Shown piece after piece: positions 51,660 through 59,908 of a stretch of DNA of 64,000 bases (its first letter is position 1; every line of letters begins with the position of its first letter). Below the pieces are notes generated by a model that did not search any database, was not told the origin of the DNA, and was given only the letters and a program-made list of their open reading frames with translations. The position numbers and the translations under genes were made by a program. The stretch is from DASRHG01 sp035650655 (lineage in GTDB: Bacteria > Desulfobacterota > Binatia > DP-6), in assembly GCA_035650655.1 (NCBI GenBank), contig DASRHG010000169.1, forward strand, positions 1-64,000, written 5' to 3'.

Positions 51660-52478
51660 TCAATCGACCACGACGTAGCGGAACTGCCGCCCCGCGCGCC
51701 CCTTCACCGTGAACTGCCCCGTCTGCACGTTCGAGGCCTTGGGTCCCGACGATCGGCGGGTCCCGTCCACGTACTGCAGCGTGATGACGCTGGTCGGCGT
51801 CACGTGCACGTCGTTCACGAGGAGCGTACCGCCGGGCGGCAGCGTGAGCACACCGGAGGGGAAGACGCTGGTGTTGCCTGCCGCGCCCGGAGGTCCCGGT
51901 GGCCCCGGCGGTCCGGGTGGATGACACGGGGGGCTCGTCTTGACGTCCGCGGTCACGCTGGCGCCCTGGAGATTCCAAGTCTGCATGGATTGGGCGGGAT
52001 TGGCGGCGTTGAACGGGATCATCCACACGTTGTCATGGACGCCGGGGTCGAAGACGTCCGGCTGGCCCGGGCGGACGGGAGGGGCGGGGCTCGCATTGTT
52101 GCTCGCTCCGAACGGGACGACGACCTGATCCGTGTTCGGATTGAAGTACCCGAAGAAAGCGTTCGTGTCCGCCGGCAGACATGCAAGGCCCGCGCAGTCG
52201 GCATCCGTTGTGCACGCGAGTGTATCGTTGGACTGACACTTGCCGGTGCCGGTGTCGCACGTGTGCGAGCAGTCGGAGTCGGCGCTGCATGGCGGGCCCG
52301 AGAACGTCGTGGTGCCCAGGCATCGGTGTACGGTGACCTGGACGCAGTCGAGGATGGGGACGACGTTGAAGACGGCCGCCGCGCCGCGGGGCAGCAGCAG
52401 CGCCGACGCGACGATGAAGGGCGCCAGCCATCTCGGGGATCCGAGCCGCTGCGTCGTTGCGCGGGTCACGTCTGCCAC
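51660..52478 (-). CDS. Secreted Cys-rich protein with collagen-like segment
   Basis: 272 residues. A signal peptide (about 18-36, LAPFIVASALLLPRGAAA) is followed by a Cys-rich region with CSADSDCSHTCDTGTGKC and CTTDADCAGLAC. These resemble the short disulfide repeats seen in Deltaproteobacterial surface proteins. A short collagen-like stretch GPPGPPGPPGAAG lies near 185. The C-terminal 80 residues look beta-rich. It is probably extracellular and structural or adhesive. Function is unknown. Confidence 0.7.
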   Translation of the reverse strand: MADVTRATTQRLGSPRWLAPFIVASALLLPRGAAAVFNVVPILDCVQVTVHRCLGTTTFSGPPCSADSDCSHTCDTGTGKCQSNDTLACTTDADCAGLACLPADTNAFFGYFNPNTDQVVVPFGASNNASPAPPVRPGQPDVFDPGVHDNVWMIPFNAANPAQSMQTWNLQGASVTADVKTSPPCHPPGPPGPPGPPGAAGNTSVFPSGVLTLPPGGTLLVNDVHVTPTSVITLQYVDGTRRSSGPKASNVQTGQFTVKGRAGRQFRYVVVD

Positions 52479-52529
52479 TGCCCCGAGCTTCCACCTTCAG
52501 GGGCGTACGTGTCAACCGAAATGACCTCC

Positions 52530-52568
52530 GCCCCTGTGGCTCAGGTAGATAGAGCACCGGATTCCTAA
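52530..52568 (+). pseudogene. 5' half of tRNA-Arg (CCU), truncated
   Basis: The bases from GCCCCTG through the D-arm GCTC...GAGC and the anticodon arm CCGGATTCCTAA match the 5' half of tRNA-Arg with anticodon CCT. After this point the expected TCCGG and T-arm TTCGAAT do not follow in the right register. Five extra bases (CTCGA) precede a TCCGG, and no T-loop or CAGGGGC acceptor partner is found in the next 300 bp. It is probably a scar of integration or rearrangement at a tRNA site. Confidence 0.6.
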
Positions 52569-52882
52569 CTCGATCCGGCCCGACTCGCCCTTCCACGGCG
52601 TATCATAAGCTCGGCGAAGGCGTTACGTGGATCATCGTCTGCGCGGCGGTGGTCGCCTACCGGAGGCCGTACTTCGGAATCGCGTCCTGGACCGACGCGC
52701 GACCCGGCGGGGGTCGTGTCCCCCGGGCCTGGTGGAAATTCCGCTCGTCGAGCTCGGCCCGGCCCCCGGCGTCCACGCACCGTACGGCGGGACGTGGTCG
52801 TCATGGGATACGTCGGGGCGCCGAGCGGAGTGCTCGATGTCGACGCGAACGGCAACCCGATCGTCGACTATGCGCGCGAACG

Positions 52883-53161
52883 GCCCTCCAGCGCGTGCGC
52901 TCCCTGCTCGACGAACCAGATGGCCGACCCGAGCACGAGGCGGCTCACCGTGCGAAACACCAGCACCTCGCCCGGCCGCGCCTCGGCCATCACGCTCGCG
53001 GTGTGGACGGCGATGCCGCCGACGTCGTCGTCGCGGAGCCCGACTTCACCCGTGTGGAGGCGCGCCCGAATCTCGATCCCTGCGCGCAGGTCGTCGGCGA
53101 GCACGAAAACGCGGCGGATCGCCTTCGCCCGACCGTCGAAGGTCACGACGCCGCCGCCCGG
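52883..53161 (-). pseudogene. Fragment of a class III adenylate/guanylate cyclase
   Basis: The minus-strand frame reads VTFDGRAKAIRRVFVLADD, then IEIRARLHTGEVGLRDDDVG and PGEVLVFRTVSRLVLGSA. This is the C-terminal half of a cyclase homology domain (ARAGLHTGE, DDVGGIAVH). It lacks the N-terminal half and stops at EGRSRA without the usual ending. It begins where the adjacent VOC fragment ends, in a different frame. With the neighbours it looks like leftover sequence from deletion or recombination. Confidence 0.6.
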
Positions 53162-53186
53162 AGGCTCGGTCCCACTGGCCCTCCTC

Positions 53187-53336
53187 GTCGTAGCCGCGAC
53201 CGAGAAACTGAAGCAGGCAGACGCCATGTCCGAAGGGATCGGAGAGGAACCCGATCCGGCCCCACCCATGCTCGGCGCGCGGACCCTCGCACACGGCGCC
53301 CGCGGCGCCCGCGCGTTCGACGGCGACGTCCCATAC
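53187..53336 (-). pseudogene. Fragment of a VOC/glyoxalase-family protein
   Basis: A minus-strand frame reads VWDVAVERAGAAGAVCEGP, then EHGWGRIGFLSDPFGHGVCL and LQFLGRGYDEE. This is the closing part of a VOC domain (GWG...L.DPFGH..CLLQF). The first half is missing. It abuts the cyclase fragment in a different frame, with the intervening 25 bp uninformative. The nearby complete VOC gene at 56289 is not the same sequence. Confidence 0.6.
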
Positions 53337-53343
53337 ACGCCCC

Positions 53344-54207
53344 GTGGCGCACGTGGCCGGCGCTTTGATAGGTCCGGAGGCGGTGCGCCGATCCCGCAGT
53401 CGAGCGAGGCGCTTCACGTCGCGGCTCGTCGCTCTGGTCGGCCTCTACCTGGTGCTCGCGTACCTCGTCCTCCCGAGCTTCTGGTGGCATTTCGAGCACC
53501 TGCCGGCGATGGAGCCGCTGCCGAAGACCACCCTCGCGCCCGACGGCCTCCCCGGCGATCCGCTGAACGTCGCGCTCGTCGGCAGCGAGGCGGACGTCCT
53601 GGGCGCGTTCGCCGCCACGCCGTGGCGGCCCGCCGATCCGATCACGCTCGGAAGCGCGCTCGCGATCGCCCGGGGAGTCGTCTTCGACCGACCCGATCCG
53701 GACGCGCCGGTGAGCGAGCTCCTGCTCTTCGGCCGGCGGCAGGACCTGGCGTTCGAGAAGACCGTCGGCGGGAGCCCGCGGCGGCGGCACCACGTGCGCT
53801 TCTGGCAGACGGACGTCCACGCCGAGGGCGAGCGGCCGGTGTGGATGGGCGCCGCGACGTTCGACCGCGGCGTCGGCCTCAGCCACACGACGGGGCAGAT
53901 CACGCACCACATCGCGCCCGATGTCGACGACGAGCGCGACGCGCTGATGGACGACCTCGAGGTCGCGGGGCGGATGACGGCGCTCTTCCACGTCACCGGC
54001 GTCGGCCCGACGTTGAACGGGCGGAACGGCGGCGGCGACCGATGGTTCACGGACGGCGAGCTCGCGGTCGGGGTACTCGCGCCGGCGGGCGGCGCCGGCG
54101 TCGTGCCGGTCCGCGTCCTCCCGTCGCCGGCGCCGGTCGAGATCAAGAACCAGTTCTGGGCGTGGATCCGTCCCGTGCTCGCCACGGACGACGATGAGGC
54201 GAGGTAG
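53344..54207 (+). CDS. LssY C-terminal domain-containing protein
   Basis: 287 residues. One N-terminal membrane helix (LVALVGLYLVLAYLVLPSFW) is followed by the LssY_C domain. It has DPLNVALVGSEADVLGAF, then TPWRPADPITLGSAL, SELLLFGRRQDLAFEK and RHHVRFWQTDV. The domain is found alone and fused to PAP2 phosphatases; its function is not known. GTG 53344 is the longest start. GTG 53383 is an alternative directly after GGAGG. Confidence 0.85.
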   Translation: MAHVAGALIGPEAVRRSRSRARRFTSRLVALVGLYLVLAYLVLPSFWWHFEHLPAMEPLPKTTLAPDGLPGDPLNVALVGSEADVLGAFAATPWRPADPITLGSALAIARGVVFDRPDPDAPVSELLLFGRRQDLAFEKTVGGSPRRRHHVRFWQTDVHAEGERPVWMGAATFDRGVGLSHTTGQITHHIAPDVDDERDALMDDLEVAGRMTALFHVTGVGPTLNGRNGGGDRWFTDGELAVGVLAPAGGAGVVPVRVLPSPAPVEIKNQFWAWIRPVLATDDDEAR

Positions 54208-54460
54208 CCGTCCGCCGAGGCGCGGCGTCCCACTTCTTGCGGCGCCGTGATGGACTGGTTCACGCACGGAATTTGCCGGGAAGATGCAGCGTTGCACGGT
54301 CTCGTCGCCTCGGCGGACGGCGTCTCCGTTCGGGCGCGACGCCGCCGGCACGGCATCTCCGCTACGCGCTCCGCGACGTCGACACCGTCTCGCCGGCGAC
54401 CGTCTGCAGAACCACGAGCGCGTGCCGAACCTCGCGGCGGATGAGCCCGCGGGGGAAGAA

Positions 54461-55384
54461 TCAGAGATTGAACGGCTTCCGCATGCTCTTCGCCGCCCTG
54501 GCGCGTCCGAGGAGCGGCCCGACGCCGAGCATCTCCTCCGTCGTCCGCAGGAGCGAGTAGTGGCTGTACAGCTGCCCCGCGCGCGTGCCGGGCCGCGTGG
54601 ACGGGCTCACCACGAGCGTCGCGACGTGACAGCTCGAATCGCCCGTGCTACGCGCGCAGCTCTCGCCGCCGTCGCCGCCCTCACCCTCGTCCCACGTGAC
54701 GAAGATGGCCGTGCCCCCGCTCCGGTACGCCGCGCTCGCCGTGAGCCGGCTGACGGCGCCGGCGAGCCACGCGTCGCCGACGCCGACCGAGCAGTCGTGC
54801 ATGCTGTGACACATGTCCGGCGTGACGAAGGCGAAGGCCGGCAGCGTGCCGGCGTCCAGGTCCTGCTGGAGCTGCCGGTAGGGCACGTCGTGCGCGGCGC
54901 ACGTGCCGCGCCCGTCCACGAGGTGCGTGTAGTGCGCGGCGGGGTTGTGGCTCGCGGCGTAGGGGCCCGTGAAGACGGGGTAGCACGCGCGCGGCATCCC
55001 TTCCTCGTAGGCGCCCCACGAGGGCGCCACTTCGAAGATGCTCCGCGCGCGCGAGCGGCACCCCTTGACGGCGTTGCAGTCGCTCTCGAAGCGACCGAGC
55101 GCACCGTGGGGCAGCCCGGACGTCGCGGCCATGTAGTTCGGCAGGCTCGGATGGTCGACGTTGCGGAAGTTGGTCGCGAGGCCGCACTCGCGCGCCAGTC
55201 GGTCGACGAACGGCGCGTTCTCCGTGCCGATCACCTGATCGTAGCTGTGGTTCTCCATGAAGATCCACACGACGTGCGACCACGCCGCCGGCGGCGTCGG
55301 GGCGGTGCCGCACGTCTGCGCGGCAGCGGCGCCAGCGAGCGCGACCGCCGCCGCCGCGACGACGGCCCCGAAACGTCTCGTCAT
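54461..55384 (-). CDS. Secreted phosphoesterase, AcpA/phospholipase C-like
   Basis: 307 residues from ATG 55384, with a signal peptide ending near AGAAAAQT. Alkaline-phosphatase-like fold: WIFMENHSYDQVIG carries the metal/nucleophile region of acid phosphatase AcpA and phospholipase C, HPSLPNYMAATSG follows, and AIFVTWDEGEGGD binds metals later. It is expected in the periplasm or secreted, cleaving phosphomonoesters or phospholipid heads. Six further cysteines suggest disulfides. The 253 bp to its left (54208-54460) show no gene. Confidence 0.85.
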   Translation of the reverse strand: MTRRFGAVVAAAAVALAGAAAAQTCGTAPTPPAAWSHVVWIFMENHSYDQVIGTENAPFVDRLARECGLATNFRNVDHPSLPNYMAATSGLPHGALGRFESDCNAVKGCRSRARSIFEVAPSWGAYEEGMPRACYPVFTGPYAASHNPAAHYTHLVDGRGTCAAHDVPYRQLQQDLDAGTLPAFAFVTPDMCHSMHDCSVGVGDAWLAGAVSRLTASAAYRSGGTAIFVTWDEGEGGDGGESCARSTGDSSCHVATLVVSPSTRPGTRAGQLYSHYSLLRTTEEMLGVGPLLGRARAAKSMRKPFNL

Positions 55385-55584
55385 GTCGTGCTCGTGCCGC
55401 GCGACCGACGAGCCCACCATACCGCAACGACGCGAGCCCGGGCAGAAGCCGACCGGCGGCGGCCCGAGGTCACGTCGACGCAGGCGGCGTTCTTCGACAG
55501 CGAACGCCCGTCGACGGGCGCGACGTCTCATCCCAGGGGCACGCCGCGTTGCGGACGCGCGGGCCCGCCGCTAGAACCGCGGTC

Positions 55585-56259
55585 GTGCGATTCGTCTGCT
55601 TCGGCGACATCCACATGGCCTTTCGGGCCATCGAGCGGCTCGGCCCCGTGCTCCGCGGCGCCGACTGCGTCCTCCTCACGGGCGACCTCACGAACTTCGG
55701 CGACCCACCCGATGCCTTCCGCGTCATCGACGCCGTCAGGCGGTTCTGCCCCAACGTTCTCGCCGTCACCGGCAACCTCGACATGCCGTGGGTGATCGAC
55801 GCGTTCCGCCGCGAAGGCATTTCGCTCCACGGCGAAGGCCGCCGCTTCGGCGACCTCGGCGTCTTCGGCTGCGGCGGCTCGAACCCGACGCCGATGGACA
55901 CGCCGACCGAGCTCGAGGAGGCGGAGCTCGCCGCCGTCCTCGCGCGGGCGCACGCGACGGTCGCCGACGCGCCGCGCCGCCTCATGATCTGCCACACGCC
56001 GCCGTACGACACGCGTCTCGACCGCCTGATGAACGGCACGCCCGTCGGGAGCCCCGCCGTCCGCGCCTTCATCGAGGCGGAGCGGCCCGACGTCGCCGTC
56101 GTCGGCCACATCCACGAGGGACGGGGCGTCGACCGCGTCGGCGCGACGACGGTCGTGAACCCGGGCGCCCTCCGCGACGGCGGCTACGTCGTCGTCGACG
56201 ACGCGGACGGGGCGCTCCGCGCCATGCTGCAGAGCGTCCGGCCCGCGCGGGACGCCTAG
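55585..56259 (+). CDS. Metallophosphoesterase (calcineurin-like)
   Basis: 224 residues from GTG 55585. The five metallophosphatase blocks are in order: FGDIHMAF, LTGDLTNFGD, VTGNLDMP, ICHTPPYDTR, and VVGHIHEGRG. It should hold a dinuclear metal site. It resembles small phosphoesterases of the UPF0046/MPPED group; the substrate is unknown. GNLD replaces the usual GNHD in block three, so one metal-proximal histidine is missing. It is followed directly by the VOC gene. Confidence 0.88.
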   Translation: MRFVCFGDIHMAFRAIERLGPVLRGADCVLLTGDLTNFGDPPDAFRVIDAVRRFCPNVLAVTGNLDMPWVIDAFRREGISLHGEGRRFGDLGVFGCGGSNPTPMDTPTELEEAELAAVLARAHATVADAPRRLMICHTPPYDTRLDRLMNGTPVGSPAVRAFIEAERPDVAVVGHIHEGRGVDRVGATTVVNPGALRDGGYVVVDDADGALRAMLQSVRPARDA

Positions 56260-56288
56260 TGCCCGCGCCCACGACCCCCCTCCCGGCG

Positions 56289-57164
56289 ATGCGCGTCGAC
56301 CACGTCTCGATCGCGGTGCCCGCGATCGACCCCGCGCTGGCGCTCTTCCGTCGCATCCTGCCGGTCCGCATGCGGCGGGAGCCGACGCGCGGCTACGACG
56401 GCGACTTCCGCTGGACGGACTTCTTCGTCGGCGACTGGAAGCTCGAGCTGATCGAGAGCGCACGGCCGGTGAGCTTCGTCGAGCGGTTCATCGCGCGCCG
56501 AGGTCCCGGGTTCCATCACCTCTCGCTCGACGTCGAGGAGGACGCGCTCGCCGGCTACACGGCGGATCTCGAACGCGCGGGGCTCCGGATCGTCGACCGC
56601 GGCGACTACGGGAACGGCGACGCGACCGCATTCATCTCCCCGCGGACGTCCCCGGGCATCCTCGTCCAGTTCTGGCAGGTGCCCGGGTTCCACGGCGCGC
56701 GACCGAACGACTACCCGACGGAGCCGGTCGCGACGAAGGACGGCGTCGGCTTCCGCGTCCGCCACCTGGGGCTCGCCGTCCGCTCGATCGACGACGCGCT
56801 CGCCTGGTTCCGCCGCTTCTTCCGCGTCGACGCCGTGGGGCCGCGACGGCGTTCGCAGGACGGCCTGCACGAAGCCGTCGGCTTCTGGATCGGCGACTGG
56901 GAGACGATGCTCGTCGAGCCCGCGCGGCCCGGGAGCGCCGCCGATCGCTTCCTCGCGCGCCGGGGTCCGGGCTTCCATCACCTCGCGATCGACGTCGACC
57001 CGCTCGCGCGGCTCGTCGCCCAGCTCGACGCGTCGGGCGTGCGCGTCCTCGAAGGGCGCGACGGCGACGGCCGCCCCACGGCGTTCGTGCGTCCACGGGA
57101 CGCCTGCGGCGTGCTGCTCCACTTCCGCCAGGGATCCGATCTCGCGCGGCCGCGGAGGCCCTGA
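56289..57164 (+). CDS. Duplicated VOC-domain protein
   Basis: 291 residues from ATG 56289 (GTG 56259, overlapping the previous stop, is a possible earlier start). Two VOC units occur in tandem (about 3-135 and 155-285), each with RRGPGFHHLSLDV or RRGPGFHHLAIDV and a DFFVGDWKLELIE or FWIGDWETMLVEP strand. That is an internal duplication. VOC enzymes include glyoxalase, methylmalonyl-CoA epimerase and HPPD-type dioxygenases. The HHL histidine and a final glutamate or glutamine pattern are compatible with a metal site, but the reaction is unknown. Confidence 0.85.
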   Translation: MRVDHVSIAVPAIDPALALFRRILPVRMRREPTRGYDGDFRWTDFFVGDWKLELIESARPVSFVERFIARRGPGFHHLSLDVEEDALAGYTADLERAGLRIVDRGDYGNGDATAFISPRTSPGILVQFWQVPGFHGARPNDYPTEPVATKDGVGFRVRHLGLAVRSIDDALAWFRRFFRVDAVGPRRRSQDGLHEAVGFWIGDWETMLVEPARPGSAADRFLARRGPGFHHLAIDVDPLARLVAQLDASGVRVLEGRDGDGRPTAFVRPRDACGVLLHFRQGSDLARPRRP

Positions 57165-57886
57165 TGTCCCTCGCGGCCGTCACGCTCGACGGGGCGGGGA
57201 CGCTCTTCGCGGTCGCCGAGCCGGTCGGGGGGACGTACGCGCGCCTCGCGGCGCGCCACGGCATCCGCGCGGACCCGGCCGACGTCGAGCGGCGGTTCCG
57301 CGCGGCCTTCGTCGCGGCGCCGCCCCTCGCCTTCCCCGGCACGAGCCCCGCGCAGCTCGCCGGACACGAGCGCGCCTGGTGGCACGCCGTCGTGCGGCAG
57401 GCGCTCGGCGACGCCGATCCGGCCGCGCTCGACGCCGCCTTCGACACGCTCTGGGCGCACTTCGCCGCTCCGGAGGCGTGGCGCGTCTTTCCCGACGTCG
57501 CGCCCGCCCTCGCCGCGCTCCGCGCGCGCGGTCTCCGGCTCGCGATCGTCTCGAACTTCGACACGCGCCTCCTCCGCCTGGTCGACGGGCTCGGGCTCGC
57601 GCGGCTCGTCGACGACGTCGTCCCGTCCACGCAGGCGGGCGCCGCCAAGCCCGATCCGGCGATCTTCCGCGCGGCGCTCGCCCGGCTGGGCGCCCGGCCG
57701 GCCGCGGCGCTGCACGTCGGCGACCACGCCGCGGTGGACGTCGCCGGCGCACGTGCCGCCGGCATGCATGCCGCCCTCCTCGCGCGCGGTGCCGAGGCCG
57801 GCACGCCGGGCGTCCCGCGCCTCGCCTCCCTCGCGGAGCTGCCGGCGCTCGTCGACGCGCTCGGATCGCGGACGGGTCAGCCGTAG
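57164..57886 (+). CDS. HAD-superfamily hydrolase
   Basis: 240 residues, ATG overlapping the previous stop by one base. Motif I is LDGAGTLF (Asp nucleophile; the usual second Asp is Ala), motif II SNFDTR, motif III GAAKPDPAIF and motif IV HVGDHAAVDVAGA. This is the HDHD3-like subgroup, phosphatase or phosphoglycolate-phosphatase-like. Cap region about 20-90 is helical. It forms a run with the phosphoesterase and VOC genes on the same strand. Confidence 0.88.
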   Translation: MSLAAVTLDGAGTLFAVAEPVGGTYARLAARHGIRADPADVERRFRAAFVAAPPLAFPGTSPAQLAGHERAWWHAVVRQALGDADPAALDAAFDTLWAHFAAPEAWRVFPDVAPALAALRARGLRLAIVSNFDTRLLRLVDGLGLARLVDDVVPSTQAGAAKPDPAIFRAALARLGARPAAALHVGDHAAVDVAGARAAGMHAALLARGAEAGTPGVPRLASLAELPALVDALGSRTGQP

Positions 57887-58125
57887 ACGTCGAGCAGGCA
57901 GCCGACCGCGACGCCGCCGGGCGCCGCGTACTCCGCGACGCCGCCGCGGTCTCGCGGCGGCGGCAGGCCGAGCGCGAACGGGATCAGGGCGGGCTCGGGA
58001 CCGTCGGACGCCGGCGGCAGGATCTCCGGGACGAGCGCGACGCGCCGAGCGCGCAGCGCCTGGAGCGGAAGCCGCGGCAGCATCGAGGGCGCCCTCGAAC
58101 CACACTTGCCGCCCGCGATCAACAT
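57877..58125 (-). CDS. Uncertain small protein
   Basis: An 82-residue frame beginning LIAGGKCGSRAPSMLPRL, then LVPEILPPASDGPEPALIPFAL, with a hydrophobic C-terminal end. It overlaps the HAD gene end by 10 bp on the opposite strand. It may be real, because the middle looks protein-like, or may be a shadow in GC-rich DNA. The 474-bp stretch 57887-58360 holds nothing else but this and a short direct repeat. Confidence 0.25.
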   Translation of the reverse strand: MLIAGGKCGSRAPSMLPRLPLQALRARRVALVPEILPPASDGPEPALIPFALGLPPPRDRGGVAEYAAPGGVAVGCLLDVYG

Positions 58126-58296
58126 GCAGCGCGTCCAACGCACGTCCCGTGCCGGCGGGCGGCGCGCGCGCGCGCGAGCGGGCATGTGGATCGGCGGCGG
58201 TCGCCCGCGCCGCGGTGCGCACGAGGCCGCGCACCGCGTCCCTTCGCCCGTTCGGATCGCGGCGGCGGGCGCCCTCGCCGGACGCGGGGTTGCCCG

Positions 58297-58341
58297 CTGC
58301 GCAGGCGGCCGCGCAGCCGCTGCCGCGTGCTGCGCAGGCGG
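58297..58341. repeat. 12-bp direct repeat, two copies
   Basis: CTGCGCAGGCGG occurs at 58297-58308 and 58330-58341, 33 bp apart, next to several GCGCAG variants. It lies just downstream of the regulator gene's stop. Confidence 0.4.
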
Positions 58342-58360
58342 GTGCGCAGCGCACCGGCGT

Positions 58361-59908
58361 TCACGAGCGCTTCGGCTTCCCGAGGCCGTGTCGCTTGAGC
58401 TTGTAGAGCAGCGTGCGACGGCCGATCCCCAACAGCCGCGCCGCGTGCGTGCGGTTGTGGCCCGTCGCCGCGAGCGCACGCTCGATGAGCGTCCGTTCGG
58501 CGCCGTCGGCGGCGCCACCCACGACGCGCCGGTAGTCCAGCGCCTGCTCCGGGGCACCCGCGTCGGGGGCGTCGGGCAGCCCGACGACGGGACCCTCCGC
58601 GAGCACCACGGCCTGCTCCACCGCGTTCTCGAGCTCCCGCACGTTCCCCGGCCACGGTCGTGCGGCGAGCGCCGCGAGCGCGTCCGACGAGAAGCGCAGC
58701 CCCTCGCGGCGATGCTTTCGCGCGAAGCGCGCGAGGAAGTGCTGCGCGAGCAGGGGGACGTCTTCGCGGCGCTCGGCGAGCGAAGGCACGTGCAGCGTCG
58801 CGACCTTCAGGCGGAAGTACAGGTCCTCGCGAAAGCGGCCCTCGCGGACGAGCATCTCGAGCTCGCGGTGCGTCGCAGCGATGACGCGGACGTCGACGGG
58901 GATCGCACGCGCGCCCCCGACACGCGTCACCTCGCGCTCCTGGAGCACGCGCAGGATCTTCGCCTGCACGAGCGGGCTCATGTCACCGATCTCGTCGAGG
59001 AAGAGCGTCCCCCCGGTCGCACGCTCGATGAGACCCGCCCGCCGCTCCACCCCCGTCGCGACACCGCGCTCGATGCCGAAGAGCTCGCTCTCGAGCAGCG
59101 CCTCCGGCAGCGCGGCGCAGTTGATGGCGACGAAGGGCGCGTCGCGCCGCCGCCCGCCCCAGTGGAGCGCGCGGGCCACCATCTCCTTCCCGGTCCCGCT
59201 CGCACCGAGCACGAGGACGGTCACGTCGACGTCCGCGAGGCGTTCGATCAGGGCGAGGAGGCGGCGGAACGCGGGACTCGACCCGACGAGCCCGGCGCGT
59301 CCGTACCGCTCGCCGAGCTCGGCCCGAAGCGCCCGGTTCTCGACGCTCACGCGCCCGTAGAGCGCGGCGCTCTCGAGCGCCATGCCGACGAGCGGCGCGA
59401 CGAGGCCGAGCAGGCGCTCGTGTCCCGCGTCGAGCCCGTGCGGCTCCGACGACCCGAGCGCGACGACGCCGAGCGTCCGCCCCCGCGCGCCGACGGGGTG
59501 CAGGAGAAGCGCGCGGACGTCCGCCGCCTCGGACGGCACGTCGCCCGCCGCGGCGGCGTCGACGTCCGGAATCGCGACGACGTGCCCGGCGGCGGCCGTC
59601 CCGAGCGCGCCGGCCGAGAACGGCACGAGCGGGCCGTCGCTCGCGCCGCGCGCCGGGGCGTCCTCCCCCGTGCGACAGACGGCGACGAGCCGGACACCGG
59701 TGCCGAGCTCGTCGACGGCCCACAGGGCGGCCAGGTCGGCGCGCAGCTCGTCGCGGAGGAGTGTCACGAGTGCGGTGCCGATCGCCGCCGGCTCGACGGC
59801 GCCGGCGAGCGCGTCGCCGACGACGCGCACGAACGAGAGGTCTTCGATCCGTCGAAGGAGCTCCGCGTTCGCGTCGCGCAGCGCCTGCTCGAGCGGCCCG
59901 TCGCTCAC
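58361..59908 (-). CDS. NtrC-like AAA+ regulator with GAF domain, GAFTGA-less
   Basis: 515 residues from GTG 59908. An N-terminal GAF-like sensor (about 20-175) is followed by the AAA+ sigma-54 activator domain (about 205-430). The latter has Walker A LGASGTGKEMVARALH, Walker B GGTLFLDEIGDM, the sensor RVIAATHRELE and REDLYFRL. A Fis-type HTH ends the protein (NRTHAARLLGIGRRTLLYKLK). The loop that contacts sigma-54, normally GAFTGA, reads GVATGV. Its function may therefore differ from classical activators. It overlaps the HDOD gene (GTGA). Confidence 0.9.
   Translation of the reverse strand: MSDGPLEQALRDANAELLRRIEDLSFVRVVGDALAGAVEPAAIGTALVTLLRDELRADLAALWAVDELGTGVRLVAVCRTGEDAPARGASDGPLVPFSAGALGTAAAGHVVAIPDVDAAAAGDVPSEAADVRALLLHPVGARGRTLGVVALGSSEPHGLDAGHERLLGLVAPLVGMALESAALYGRVSVENRALRAELGERYGRAGLVGSSPAFRRLLALIERLADVDVTVLVLGASGTGKEMVARALHWGGRRRDAPFVAINCAALPEALLESELFGIERGVATGVERRAGLIERATGGTLFLDEIGDMSPLVQAKILRVLQEREVTRVGGARAIPVDVRVIAATHRELEMLVREGRFREDLYFRLKVATLHVPSLAERREDVPLLAQHFLARFARKHRREGLRFSSDALAALAARPWPGNVRELENAVEQAVVLAEGPVVGLPDAPDAGAPEQALDYRRVVGGAADGAERTLIERALAATGHNRTHAARLLGIGRRTLLYKLKRHGLGKPKRS

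Noticed and set aside
50193..52568. A long plus-strand frame ending in residues like APVAQVDRAPDS
   Set aside because: This ending is the translation of the tRNA-Arg 5' half; the rest is a shadow of minus-strand genes.
52569..52900. Group I intron inside the tRNA-Arg anticodon loop
   Set aside because: No 3' half of the tRNA (TTCGAAT, CAGGGGC) follows within reach, so an intron-split tRNA is unlikely.
52716..54197. Plus-strand frame with VVVMGYVGAPSGVLDVDANG
   Set aside because: A short protein-like run but no start, family or continuation; overlaps fragments on the other strand and the LssY_C gene.
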